From the NCBI GenBank assembly GCA_016868775.1, contig VGFT01000001.1, positions 479,734-543,733 on the forward strand: DNA of 64,000 nt. Reading direction: 5' to 3'. Positions 8,532 to 18,128 of this stretch are shown here, piece after piece. The stretch comes from Bacteroidota bacterium (GTDB taxonomy: Bacteria; Bacteroidota; Bacteroidia; Chitinophagales; Chitinophagaceae). A model generated the notes under the pieces. That model ran no database searches, was not told the DNA's origin, and saw only the letters and a list, made by a program, of their open reading frames with translations. The position numbers and the translations under genes were made by a program. Positions within the stretch are counted from its first letter, which is position 1; the number at the start of each line of letters is the position of its first letter.

Positions 8532-8630
8532 AATGATTACTCTAACGCGTGTAACCGCGATTTATATACATGGCAAGAAGAAAATTTTGATTTTCGCCCG
8601 GCTGAGGAGGCTTTAAAGCCTGCTATCAAC

Positions 8631-9335
8631 TTATTGCTTGCAGGGGCAATACTCCGTTTTTTGTCGCTCACTAAGTTGAAGGGCGGGATCCGGCGTAAAG
8701 TTCAGGATTCGGCTTTTTAACTTGCCAAATCCGTTATCATTTCCATCGGTATTTTTTCGCCAGTATTCCCAGGCTTGGGGGCCGCTAAAGGCACAGAATT
8801 GCATAAGGGCATACGCGGAGACCAACCCGGACATATGCCATCCGTTCCAGCAGTGAATTAAAATCGGTCCCGCTTCGGGCGATTCGATTGTTTGGTAAAT
8901 CGAGCGTAGGAGTAGGCGGGCTATAGAGTCGTTGGTGGGGACGATCGAGCGGTATTCAATCCCAACCTGATCAAGCAGATCTAAGAGGGGTTCCGGGTAT
9001 TGAGTAGAGAATCGAGATGCGTACAAGTAATACACCTTATCGAATCCCCGTTCGTACAGATTCAGAAGGCCTTGAAAGGTCATGGGACTATCGTTGGGCC
9101 TGGGGAGCAGGTTGTTATAGCTACCGTTTCCGCCACTACGATATAGTATACCCGGTAAAACGGCCCGAATATTGCGGATGCCATTCCATTCGGCTTCCCC
9201 CCGTCCTCTGTTATCGGTGTATTTAAATGACAGCAGACTATCGCACCCAACCGTATCTACCCGGTAATCTAATTCCGCCTTGGCAGATTTATGCAAGGCA
9301 AATAGGATAAACAAAACATACGCGGATCGGATCAT
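8631..9335 (-). CDS. Exported PTP/dual-specificity phosphatase-like protein, P-loop lacks Arg
   Basis: A 234-residue product with signal peptide 'MIRSAYVLFILFALHKSAKA' and a cysteine-phosphatase-like fold. The P-loop region is 'GPILIHCWNGWHMSGLVSAY'. It has the HC and the Gly of HCxxGxxR but carries Met where the phosphate-binding Arg should be, so ordinary phosphatase chemistry is doubtful. The start codon overlaps the stop of the upstream CotH-kinase gene by four bases (ATGA), implying translational coupling. It may bind phosphate or phosphoprotein outside the cytoplasm rather than hydrolyse it. Fold call from motif context; function inferred. Confidence 0.72.
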   Translation of the reverse strand: MIRSAYVLFILFALHKSAKAELDYRVDTVGCDSLLSFKYTDNRGRGEAEWNGIRNIRAVLPGILYRSGGNGSYNNLLPRPNDSPMTFQGLLNLYERGFDKVYYLYASRFSTQYPEPLLDLLDQVGIEYRSIVPTNDSIARLLLRSIYQTIESPEAGPILIHCWNGWHMSGLVSAYALMQFCAFSGPQAWEYWRKNTDGNDNGFGKLKSRILNFTPDPALQLSERQKTEYCPCKQ

Positions 9336-12300
9336 TTTTGTTTTTTTAGTTCCTCCTCAAGGGCTTTTTCCCAATTTGTGTTTTCACCCAGTTCGGTGAA
9401 TTTTTGCAACAGGGCCTTACTAAAGTTTTTTACTCTTGCGGCGGGATCGGTGGGGGTGGGACAAAGATTTTCTAACACAAACCCCTTCGGGTCGGGAAGT
9501 CCGTCTGACTGAACGATCGCAGAAGCAAGAATGGAGCAAGTTCGACAACGCAGCTGCCAAAAATAAAAACCACCGGTAGCGCCCAATACGGCGCCTGGCG
9601 TTCGCTCGTCAGCCGATAAGACCGGATTGATCAGTGGGTAATACCAAGACTCTAACCCATTGGTATGTTCAATCCGGGCGAGATATAATTTCCTTGTGGT
9701 GTCAATCAAAAAAAATTCTTTTTTTACTCCTGCGATCCAGCAAGAAGCGGTGCGGCCAATAAACTTCATGTGTCGTACGCTAAATGGATCAGTAGCTAAT
9801 TCCTTGAGTGTTTGAACCGTATAAGCGTTATGCCAATCACCAACCGCTAGTGATTCGGAGGGAAAGGGCGCAATCCAGATAAGCGGCGGAGCGATCGGTT
9901 TATACAATCTGTAAAAACCCGATTGCTGCTGCACTTCCTGGGGCCCCCTGAACAAGAGTGGTGATTGCCTTAGCACATCAACGTCTACCTGTCGGTACTT
10001 TGTTGGATTGCCGTCTCCGTTTTGTGCCCAGGCAAATTGTATTGAAGCAAACAGGACCAACAAAAGGACATTGCTGCTTAATCGGCTTCGCCGCTTTCTA
10101 TACATAATAACTATGCCCGAAAAGGCGAGCAGAGCCAGTGCTCCAATAATCATCCAACGTTTTAGATTCGGATATCCGGTCGCCTTCGCCAACGAGAACG
10201 TGGGTGCTTTTTGGCTAACAACCAATTTTCCATCTTCGGCACGAACCCAATAGGGTTTATTGCGATGAAGGGTATCCCAGGGAAGTAGGTCAACGGAGTC
10301 AATCCACTCGCCCGATGCTTCTAATAGGTAAAGGGTTTTTCCAAACTGCTTCAGACTCAGGGGGGCGATCTGCAGTAGCGTTGCCGTTGCATCCGGAAAC
10401 AGTTTTCGGAAGGCGGAAGTGTCTTCTACGATAACAAGGGGCAGGGAGGCTGAAGAAATGGTAAGAGTAAAGAATTTATGAGAATCGACCAGCCACAAAC
10501 TGTCGGCCTGTTTGTCCCACGCATTGATTTCAATAAATCGAGGTTGATCTTTTTTTCCGTGTCCGATGCTGTTGATCCATATTTTCCCTTTCCGCGGAGA
10601 GGCGGGTATTTCCAGAATTTTAGCGGCAAGGGTTACCACGGAATCGGATGGCTCGAAAAGAGTTTGAATCGGATTGACTTCTCCATTGTCCCAGCCTATA
10701 AATCGGTATCGGGGATGAAGTATGTGCGCTTGAATGTGCACACGGGCCTCTTTGAAAAATGTTCCTTGATAAGGAAGAGTCGGTATAGGAATACGTTCAA
10801 TGGTGTATTTAAGTTTTTCGGAAGGAAGGGGCGATTGTACCGCCAAGGTATAGGTTTCATTAAGGCCGAAGGCAGCCCTCAGGTGTTCGTATGCCAAAGG
10901 CATTCGGGCGTTGGCGAAGAAAAGAAGGTTATCGATTTTTTTTTGCCAACTTGCTTTGGACTGGTTGAAGTTTTTTCTTTTCAGGTGTCTTTCTATTTCA
11001 GGCTCCAGCAACGATTTAAAAAACTGGATCCGTTGACTTATTGTATCGGCGTGTAACCAGGTAGAAAGCAAAAAGCAATATTGACTAATAAATCGTTCAC
11101 GAAGCGTAGGATTTTCGGTGAGGCGACGCAGTAAAAAGGTGGTAGCAGGCGGGTTATACCAGTAGGTTTCGGTGGGACTCAGTCGGTCCTTCAAATAATT
11201 TCCTTCTGCTTTGGTAAACGCCAGGTCGCCATCATAAAAAATCCATCGAAACCGGTTATCCAGATTTTTTGCTTGCCAATACCGAATGTTACCGCGAGAG
11301 TCAACATTTCGGATATGAATCTGCAGGCTGAGAAATTTAAAGTAGTTATCGATATCTAACCGTTTTTCAACCGAGTCAATAAATCCGGTTTCGTCTGGAG
11401 AATGGGTTGATAGAAATGTAAATAGTTCTTTGTATCCGGCCGCGGTTCCCTTGCTGGCGCTGGCGCCTAATCCTTGTATCAAACTTGTTTGCTCAGGGGC
11501 GGCACCATGATTTTCTTCCAGGTAGGAAAGGTTGATTTTTTCTCGTATGTTATGAATCCCCCAGTACACGCCATTTACAAAAAGAACGGATGGTTGATAG
11601 GCCATGTAGTCGATATTCAGGTCTTTGGCCAGGGAGGAGATCATCATGTCCTGAAAACGAGTCGCCATCCAATCGTTGCCGCTGGTGCGAAGTACTAGGC
11701 TATTAAATTCATCCAACTCTTTTGTAGGGAACACGCGGTATTTGAATTTCCCCTTTCCATATTCTTTTCGGGCAATGACCCGAAGCGATTTTTCCGGACC
11801 CTGTCGGCTCATTCCACCGAAAATCCGAAGTCCTACCCCTTGGGATAAAACCACTTCATTTTCTTTTATCAACTCAAAAAAAGCTTGCCTTTCTTGTTCT
11901 CCCCAACAATTTCCCCACCGCTCTCCGGACGGGGTAAGTCCGCCTACATAAATGCCCCTTGCCGGATCGAACAGGTCGGCTGGCGGCAAGATCAGGGTGG
12001 TAAGGGGCAGCGTAGAAGAAAATCCAATGATATAGGTACCGGAATACAGCGTGTCGCTCCGCCGGTTATTTTCCATTAGGGCAATGGTAACCGGAGTATT
12101 TTTCGACAGTGTGATTGCCTCTGCGAAGGTTTGTGAATCGGTTGGGATGTTTCCGTCCAGTGAAATCAAAAGTTGTATCCCGGCGGGCGTCTGGGCACTA
12201 AGGGTAACTGATTGCTTATGTATACCGGGGAGCGCGGAAAGTTGAATACCTCTTTCTTGCAGTTTTGACAGGGGCATCCCCACATGTGCTTGCCCAAAAA

Positions 12301-12352
12301 AGGGAAAGAGGAGCCATAGAAACAGAAATAATTTCGATGGTAAACGGTTCAT
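9332..12352 (-). CDS. Exported CotH-family kinase with extra C-terminal secreted-type module
   Basis: A 1006-residue protein. After signal peptide 'MNRLPSKLFLFLWLLFPFFG' comes a CotH atypical kinase domain (roughly residues 120-480), shown by 'SRQGPEKSLRVIARKEYG', 'NGVYWGIHNIREKIN' and 'RWIFYDGDLAFT' with the paired acidic residues of the active site. A later beta-rich segment precedes a transmembrane helix ('WMIIGALALLAFSGIVIM', about residue 730) with 'YRKRRSR' behind it. This is followed at once by 'LLLVLFASIQFAWAQ', which looks like a second signal peptide, and a further 230-residue module with 'CRTCS'. The ATG at 12352 is preferred over a TTG at 12367. It overlaps the phosphatase-like gene by four bases. 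Confidence 0.82.
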   Translation of the reverse strand: MNRLPSKLFLFLWLLFPFFGQAHVGMPLSKLQERGIQLSALPGIHKQSVTLSAQTPAGIQLLISLDGNIPTDSQTFAEAITLSKNTPVTIALMENNRRSDTLYSGTYIIGFSSTLPLTTLILPPADLFDPARGIYVGGLTPSGERWGNCWGEQERQAFFELIKENEVVLSQGVGLRIFGGMSRQGPEKSLRVIARKEYGKGKFKYRVFPTKELDEFNSLVLRTSGNDWMATRFQDMMISSLAKDLNIDYMAYQPSVLFVNGVYWGIHNIREKINLSYLEENHGAAPEQTSLIQGLGASASKGTAAGYKELFTFLSTHSPDETGFIDSVEKRLDIDNYFKFLSLQIHIRNVDSRGNIRYWQAKNLDNRFRWIFYDGDLAFTKAEGNYLKDRLSPTETYWYNPPATTFLLRRLTENPTLRERFISQYCFLLSTWLHADTISQRIQFFKSLLEPEIERHLKRKNFNQSKASWQKKIDNLLFFANARMPLAYEHLRAAFGLNETYTLAVQSPLPSEKLKYTIERIPIPTLPYQGTFFKEARVHIQAHILHPRYRFIGWDNGEVNPIQTLFEPSDSVVTLAAKILEIPASPRKGKIWINSIGHGKKDQPRFIEINAWDKQADSLWLVDSHKFFTLTISSASLPLVIVEDTSAFRKLFPDATATLLQIAPLSLKQFGKTLYLLEASGEWIDSVDLLPWDTLHRNKPYWVRAEDGKLVVSQKAPTFSLAKATGYPNLKRWMIIGALALLAFSGIVIMYRKRRSRLSSNVLLLVLFASIQFAWAQNGDGNPTKYRQVDVDVLRQSPLLFRGPQEVQQQSGFYRLYKPIAPPLIWIAPFPSESLAVGDWHNAYTVQTLKELATDPFSVRHMKFIGRTASCWIAGVKKEFFLIDTTRKLYLARIEHTNGLESWYYPLINPVLSADERTPGAVLGATGGFYFWQLRCRTCSILASAIVQSDGLPDPKGFVLENLCPTPTDPAARVKNFSKALLQKFTELGENTNWEKALEEELKKQK

Positions 12353-12428
12353 AAGCGGGCTGACCAAGGTCTTCGTGAAGATAGTAGGATAGTGTGTAAT
12401 TTCATATTCTCCAGCAGGGGAAATTCAG

Positions 12429-13276
12429 ATGCGTGTATCGATTTTACCAATCCTTAACAGCCTTTTTAGTTTTGGCTGTTTCTTCGGAATCATTCAGTCG
12501 CCGGAGCCTTCGGTTGTACCCCGAAAAACGGAGAATGAAGCATCGATTTCTGTACATCGATCTCTGCGCGACTCGACCGATACCACCGCTCGTATTTATC
12601 TCACGTTCGATGATGGTCCGTATAAATACACTCCGCCCCTGACAGCCCTTCTGTCGGAAAAAGGCATTCGCGCCAGTTTTTTATCATAGGAACGCACATT
12701 GATCTATCTGCTTGGCATGACAGTGTATATCAAACGGTTGTTTCCCATCCGAACTTCAAAGTATACAATCATACCTATTTACACGATATCAATAAGGGCC
12801 GCATTCACCAATACTATCAAAACCCCCAACGGGTTTGGCAGGACATTTTACGGAATCGCGCGTATTTACCGCCTGGTGTCACCATCACTCGCTTACCCGG
12901 AAAGAGTGCCTGGCGCATTCCGGGGCGAATCACTCGTATGGAGCCACAATCCGATCCGTTGTTTCACCTATTGGACTCCTTGCGTCAACCGGAGTTCATC
13001 GTTGGGTGGAATTATGAGTGGACAAGCAAAACAAGTCAAGATCGGGATACCATGAAATCGCTGATCACACCAGTTGAAAAGAAATTATCGCGTGCGCCTA
13101 TACATAAGCGAGATGTAGTGATTCTTTTGCACGACTATCAGTTTAAAACGACTCAGTCGCTTACATTGCTTGGTGAGTTCATTGATCACTTCTTGCAAAA
13201 AGGAGCGGTTCGGTTTGATTGGATCGAACAGTTGCCCGGGCTTGAATCGGGCGCTGCGAATCGTTTTGGGGAATGA
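12429..13276 (+). pseudogene. Polysaccharide deacetylase (NodB-like), single frameshift
   Basis: An exported carbohydrate esterase family 4 protein split by one base. Frame one carries the leader and NodB motif 1 ('YLTFDDGP') and ends at a TAG at 12687. The next frame, entered at 12683, continues without interruption with motif 2 ('NHTYLHD'), motif 3 ('ITRLPGKSAWR') and the late 'VVILLHDYQF' motif. The break lies in a run of six T (12677-12682). One more T, or a -1 slip on T TTT TTA in the correct phase, restores 'ASFFIIGTHID' and a product of about 280 residues. It may be a pseudogene, a sequencing error in the homopolymer, or a recoding site. If intact it would N-deacetylate envelope polysaccharide. 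Confidence 0.85.
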
Positions 13277-13306
13277 TCCAAAAGAACAGATTCGATCGAT
13301 GCCAAT

Positions 13307-15739
13307 CTACCGTTTCATTACTTGCAGGTTGCCTTCGCCGTAAGCCGCCGTGTATCCAATTTGAAAAGGAAGTCGGGGTACAGAGTCGTTCCGATAGGCA
13401 GCTGCCAATTCGGGACGGAATCGCTCGGCAAACAGCGGAATCGTTCGGGTGTAGGTGCCATACAATCGGTAAGCCCTTCCTGATTTTTTCAGGTAGTCGT
13501 AGCCGATACCGCTGTCATCCTGTATGTGTAGGTCGGCTTTTTTGACCAAAAAGTCGCGAATGATAGAAAAGCCAGACCGATCCATGAGATAAGAGGCCGA
13601 TTTGGTCATGGAATGCAGTTCACGTGCGCCTTGTATTTTTTGAACCCACGTAAGCCAGGCGCTGTCTTTCGACAGCCCTTCGTCCGACAAGTCTTTAGAA
13701 AAATAAACAACATCTCCTGTTTTTCCGTTGGCGTCTTGAAATCGAAGGTGACAAAAATCGGGGGTGTCACTGATTTTTCGAACCGTATCTCCGCGGACAG
13801 GATCCCAGTTTCCGATGTATACGTCGCCCAACTGACAATTAAGTTTTTTCAAATAATATGCCAGTATGTCAACCACGCCTCTTTCCAAAAACTGTTTTTC
13901 CATGTCAAGCGTTCGGAAGTATCCGTAACGGCTACTAAAATAGAAATAGCGCTGGGCGTTTTTCAGAAATACTCCGTAATCGGGTTGAGACTGCAGCATC
14001 AAGGACTTGGTGCTGCCGGCTTTTTCCAAACCGACTAATACAAATGTGTTTGCTTCCGGGTAAAACGATTTCGCAAAGGGAATATCGGGGCCGCTAAACG
14101 GATAAAATACAAATCCCCCGTTATCTCGCGCACTGCCGTATTTTTCTTGTATTGACCAATTTTGGATCCTTTGTAAGATAGAGGTATCGTGGATGGTCCA
14201 GTCACGGTTTAGTCCTTTTACCACCCGCCAATCGGCGTCGGAGAGCGCAGCAGAATCACCTCCGGCCAGAATGGTCGCATGTTTATCTACCATCGCGTTG
14301 GGGGTAAAGGGTTCTATTGCCGGTTGCTCTTGAACACCTTTTTTATCCGCTGCTTGCTCAGGATTGCCGGATGGCTTGCTTTCGCACGCGATCAAAAAGA
14401 TCGATACAATCCAAAAGCCGGTAAAGGGCTTTAGAATTTTTTTATGTAAGGCAATGCGGAGGAAGAGAAGGCCGATCAGTAAAAAGCTGATGCCGAAGAG
14501 AACTTCCATTGTTTTTTCTTTTGCGACGTATATCATAATCCAAATATTAAAGATGATGTAAACCAGTGGCGGGATTGGGTAGAAGGGAATTCGTACGGGG
14601 CGCGGCTGATCGGGATACTTTTTTCGTAGGATCAGGGTGCTGGCGGCCGTAAGGGTCGTGAACAGGGCCAGTACAAACCCGATAGCCGTTACAATGAATT
14701 GAAAACCGCTGGTGTGCAGCAATACCAGTGCTATGAGTGTTTGTAGCCAGATGGCACGAAGCGGTGTGGCGTGGCTAGATTGTTGTGAGAGAAATTTCAG
14801 TTCAGGATTATCTTCTGCGATGCGGTATATGACTCGTGGTCCTACCATGATCATGGAACTGATCGTGGAGATCAGGAAAAAGGCGATTAAGGAGCTCAAG
14901 ATAACGGCTGCATTGTTACCGAACAAGCGATTTGCTGCACCAAAGGCCACATCCTCTTTTCCGACCAGTTCTTCTGCGGGTGCGGAAACCAAAAAGGTGA
15001 AATTGAGGGTGGTGTAGAGCACCATTACTAAAATTGTACCCAGAATGATTGAACGAGGAACAAAGCGAACGGGGTTTCGGATCTCATCGATCATATATGC
15101 CGAAGCGTTCCAGCCGGAATAGGCATAGGAGACAAAAATCAATCCCACCCAAAATCCGGATTGGTTAATTTCTTTGTATAGATCACCGGTTTGCAGATAC
15201 CCTGAACCGGCCGCCTCGGGCGGCATCAAAGAGAGATAAAGTCCGGTGCCGATAAAACCGATGAGCAAAATAATTTTCCCGAGCGTGAACAGTATTTGAA
15301 ATCGGGCTCCCGTTTCCAGGCTAACCGAATGAATAACAGAAATCAGGAGGATGACCGCAGTCGATAGAATGAGTGGATGAATGTCAAAGGGAATGACATG
15401 TGAGAAATAAGTCGCGAAGGCATGTGCGGCTGCGGCGATGGGTGCCGCAAATCCGAGAACAGCGGATGTCCACCCAGATAAAAAACCGACTGTTCGGCCC
15501 ATTGATAAATTAAGAAAGTGGTACTCGCCGCCTGATTTGGGGAAACTGCTGCTCAATTCTGCGTAACAAAAGGATCCCAAAAGCGCTAATATTCCCCCAA
15601 TGATCCAAAGCAACAAGATGGCTCGGTAGTCGCTTAAATCAATGAGCTGAAAGCCCAGGCTGGTGAATACGCCAGTACCGATCATGTTTGCTACAACGAT
15701 GGAGATGGCTGCCAGCAATCCCAGTTTTCGATTAGACAT
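13307..15739 (-). CDS. APC-superfamily permease fused to a lipoprotein-like domain
   Basis: Residues 1 to about 430 form an amino acid/polyamine permease with twelve or so membrane helices ('AISIVVANMIGTGVFTSLGF', 'FCYAELSSSFPKSGGEYHFL'). At about residue 435 the chain passes directly into 'KILKPFTGFWIVSIFLIACE', which has the form of a lipoprotein signal peptide with lipobox LIAC, and then a soluble module of about 350 residues with 'NGGFVFYPFSGPDIPFA', a motif of an uncharacterised bacterial family. No internal ATG in frame begins the second part. Two ancestral genes, a permease and a lipoprotein, seem to have fused. The ATG at 15739 is preferred over TTG at 15754. Confidence 0.82.
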   Translation of the reverse strand: MSNRKLGLLAAISIVVANMIGTGVFTSLGFQLIDLSDYRAILLLWIIGGILALLGSFCYAELSSSFPKSGGEYHFLNLSMGRTVGFLSGWTSAVLGFAAPIAAAAHAFATYFSHVIPFDIHPLILSTAVILLISVIHSVSLETGARFQILFTLGKIILLIGFIGTGLYLSLMPPEAAGSGYLQTGDLYKEINQSGFWVGLIFVSYAYSGWNASAYMIDEIRNPVRFVPRSIILGTILVMVLYTTLNFTFLVSAPAEELVGKEDVAFGAANRLFGNNAAVILSSLIAFFLISTISSMIMVGPRVIYRIAEDNPELKFLSQQSSHATPLRAIWLQTLIALVLLHTSGFQFIVTAIGFVLALFTTLTAASTLILRKKYPDQPRPVRIPFYPIPPLVYIIFNIWIMIYVAKEKTMEVLFGISFLLIGLLFLRIALHKKILKPFTGFWIVSIFLIACESKPSGNPEQAADKKGVQEQPAIEPFTPNAMVDKHATILAGGDSAALSDADWRVVKGLNRDWTIHDTSILQRIQNWSIQEKYGSARDNGGFVFYPFSGPDIPFAKSFYPEANTFVLVGLEKAGSTKSLMLQSQPDYGVFLKNAQRYFYFSSRYGYFRTLDMEKQFLERGVVDILAYYLKKLNCQLGDVYIGNWDPVRGDTVRKISDTPDFCHLRFQDANGKTGDVVYFSKDLSDEGLSKDSAWLTWVQKIQGARELHSMTKSASYLMDRSGFSIIRDFLVKKADLHIQDDSGIGYDYLKKSGRAYRLYGTYTRTIPLFAERFRPELAAAYRNDSVPRLPFQIGYTAAYGEGNLQVMKR

Positions 15740-15929
15740 GTCCAAAAATAGCAACCCATTTTCAATTATGTGTTTTTATGACAAGCGATAGGGGACTGAT
15801 TCCCAGTCTTTTTTGTAAAAACGTTATTTATTCCTGAAACAGCCCGATTCCTTCGATGGATTCCGTAATTTTGTCACCCCTTTTTCGAATTTCTTTTGAG
15901 CCTACCTTTTTCCGTTAAAATAATTGTGT

Positions 15930-16481
15930 ATGTGTCGGGTGTTTATTTTATTTTTTTTATTCCCGCTCGCTTCTCCAGGGCGAGTACTTGCGCAGGTAGA
16001 TCCCTCTACCCAGAATTATTGTTATTGCCAGGAAGCGTCTTCTCTGCAGAAGGCGAAGCAATTGGATTCGGCCAGTTTACAAGTATTGGAGATCGGCAAA
16101 CAAATGGCATTGATCACAAAAACCATCATATTGGGTTCTTGTTGGGATTTTGTGAATGAGGTCTTTAATAGGGCGGGGGTATCGGCATTTAAGCAGACAA
16201 TTTTTAAATCCAAAAAGGCTGGTCCCTATGCAGATGCTCGTTTGGTTCAACCCGGAGATTGGATTTATCATGTGAACCACAACAGCAATGGGGTTGACCA
16301 CAGCGCCATATTTGTTTGTTGGAAAGATTATACCAAACGAGAGGCCGTTACGCTCAGCTATGCTGGCAGGAATAGAAATGTTCCGGGTCGTTATGGTGTG
16401 TATAACTTGCGCAGTATTTTTGCCATATTCCGTCCGCAATCCGCCAAGAAAGATGCACCCGAGAAGGTTAAGGGCAAGTAG
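15930..16481 (+). CDS. Exported NlpC/P60-like cysteine-peptidase-fold protein
   Basis: A 183-residue protein with a signal peptide ('CRVFILFFLFPLASPGRVLA'). The pattern 'GSCWDFVNEVFNRAGV' then 'RLVQPGDWIYHVN' and 'VDHSAIFVCWKD' places a Cys on a helix, a Pro-Gly-Asp turn and a His on a strand as in NlpC/P60 and CHAP peptidases, which cleave peptidoglycan peptides in the periplasm. The match is by motif order only and the family is divergent. The ATG at 15930 is used rather than a TTG six bases earlier. The gene faces the APC gene across a 190-base divergent region and converges with the propeller lipoprotein with a gap of only six bases. Confidence 0.65.
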   Translation: MCRVFILFFLFPLASPGRVLAQVDPSTQNYCYCQEASSLQKAKQLDSASLQVLEIGKQMALITKTIILGSCWDFVNEVFNRAGVSAFKQTIFKSKKAGPYADARLVQPGDWIYHVNHNSNGVDHSAIFVCWKDYTKREAVTLSYAGRNRNVPGRYGVYNLRSIFAIFRPQSAKKDAPEKVKGK

Positions 16482-16487
16482 GCGTCT

Positions 16488-18122
16488 TTATTTAGTAAGA
16501 ATTTTATAGCTCAGCACGGTACTCCCCCGGGTACCCACCACGATACGATCATTGTATATGATCGGGGAGGATTCCATCGTAAAACCCGATTTGGTTTTGT
16601 AAATCAATTGTCCGGTTACGCCATCGAGAAGGTATAGGGTTCCGTATACATCTGAGAAGGCGAGATACATATTTCCCTCTTTATCGTAAAAATCGACGGG
16701 GGAGGCCCAGGTATACGAGTCAAGGCGAAAGGTATACAACTCCTTTCCGGTTTTTTTATCAACCGCGACCAGGTCGGATTGCCGGGTTCTGGCCGACCGG
16801 GAGAAGATGGCGATGGCAATATCTTTTCCTTTTTGTTTTCCAATCAACGGAGTTGCGAGCATGCCACCGCTGTTTTCTTTTCCATTCATTGGGTGGCCGG
16901 CGCATTCTCTACTTACCTCCCAAACAATGGAGCCATCGCGTGCGTCTAGTTTGCGTAAGCTGGAAAGCGCATAGGGTTGACGGTGATCTACCTCATTTCC
17001 TACATAGATGTAATATCGGTCGTCTTCTCTGTCAACCACGAGTGAGGCATCGATATCATCTTCGTTATTGATTTGCCAAACCGGCTTCAGGGTACGCAGA
17101 TCGATGCAAAGAACATTTCCACTGTTGTCTGCACAAAAGCCGTATGAACCAATCGCCGCCATACTGGCCTCAAGTCCGAGTCGCTGCATGCCGGGCCGAT
17201 CATATTTAAGTTTCGCCTCTACGAAGGGTTTATTTTTATCCTGTACGTTAATGCGGTATACGAGTCCGTTCTCGCCGGGCCAGAAAAGGGTTCCGGAGGA
17301 ATCTTCCAGGAGGGGGCTGCTGTCGAATGCGCCCCAGTCCCGTGAGGCATCCGAATCTCTTCCGTTTACGTGTAGATTCACTTGACGCTTGGTCATGTCT
17401 ATCAAGTACGCACCGAAGCGATTACCTTTTGGAATGCCTTGACCCACATACAGCATTCCATTTAAGCGGGGGTCGATGCTGATTGATCCCTTGATGGGAC
17501 CGTCGATGGCCAGGGGATCCCGTGTGGCTTTTCCGGTAGCGAAGTCGATGAAATAAATTTCTCCGCTAAGAGATCCAATGATTATTTCTTGTGCCTGGTC
17601 GTTATTCAGAAAAGCAGGGTCTTTGATGCGCAGGGAGTCTTTCATTGCGCGTGGCCATTGGATCAGGGCGGGCTGTCCGGTCCAACCCGTACCTCCCCCC
17701 CAGTCAATTTTCGAATATTTGCTTCCGTCATTACCTCCTTGTACTGAGCTTTTACGGGTATTAAAAGACCAAACCAGTTGGAGTCCAACAGGCTTTCCAC
17801 TGATTTGTCCGCGTCCGGGAGAATTGCGAAAATTTCCTCCACGGAAAGCCGGGATATTATTTGCATTGGGCGTGTAAGGGCCGTAGAATGTTATTGTGGT
17901 GTCGAAACCGGGAGTAGTTGTATACACCTTCCAGGATAGAGATAGCTGGGTGTCAATCAAGGGGGAAAAACGAGGATCCGCTTCAACAATGATTGTGTCT
18001 TTTTTTGGATTTTTTTCGGGAGGGGGATTGTTGGGGGTATTGCAACCCGATAGGGAGGATTGTAATGTAAAATAACTACCGATCAGGCAGGTAGCGCGCA
18101 CCAAAAAAATAGACGATTTCAT
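16488..18122 (-). CDS. PQQ-like beta-propeller lipoprotein
   Basis: A 544-residue protein with lipobox 'SLSGC' after the signal peptide and a Pro/Lys-rich linker, followed by repeated blades ('EIYFIDFATGKATRD', 'VLCIDLRTLKPVWQINN', 'LRKLDARDGSIVWEV', 'LVAVDKKTGKELYTF', 'LYLLDGVTGQLIYKT'). No metal or PQQ catalytic residues stand out; a structural or binding role at the envelope is likely. It is the third gene of a compact operon after M23/LysM and CapA genes (gaps of three and six bases), which suggests work on cell wall or capsule. Confidence 0.82.
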   Translation of the reverse strand: MKSSIFLVRATCLIGSYFTLQSSLSGCNTPNNPPPEKNPKKDTIIVEADPRFSPLIDTQLSLSWKVYTTTPGFDTTITFYGPYTPNANNIPAFRGGNFRNSPGRGQISGKPVGLQLVWSFNTRKSSVQGGNDGSKYSKIDWGGGTGWTGQPALIQWPRAMKDSLRIKDPAFLNNDQAQEIIIGSLSGEIYFIDFATGKATRDPLAIDGPIKGSISIDPRLNGMLYVGQGIPKGNRFGAYLIDMTKRQVNLHVNGRDSDASRDWGAFDSSPLLEDSSGTLFWPGENGLVYRINVQDKNKPFVEAKLKYDRPGMQRLGLEASMAAIGSYGFCADNSGNVLCIDLRTLKPVWQINNEDDIDASLVVDREDDRYYIYVGNEVDHRQPYALSSLRKLDARDGSIVWEVSRECAGHPMNGKENSGGMLATPLIGKQKGKDIAIAIFSRSARTRQSDLVAVDKKTGKELYTFRLDSYTWASPVDFYDKEGNMYLAFSDVYGTLYLLDGVTGQLIYKTKSGFTMESSPIIYNDRIVVGTRGSTVLSYKILTK

Positions 18123-18128
18123 GAAGTA

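Noticed and set aside
8608..8621. Palindrome AGGCTTTAAAGCCT after the phosphatase-like gene
   Set aside because: A perfect but short palindrome with no following T tract on either strand, so it is not supported as a terminator.
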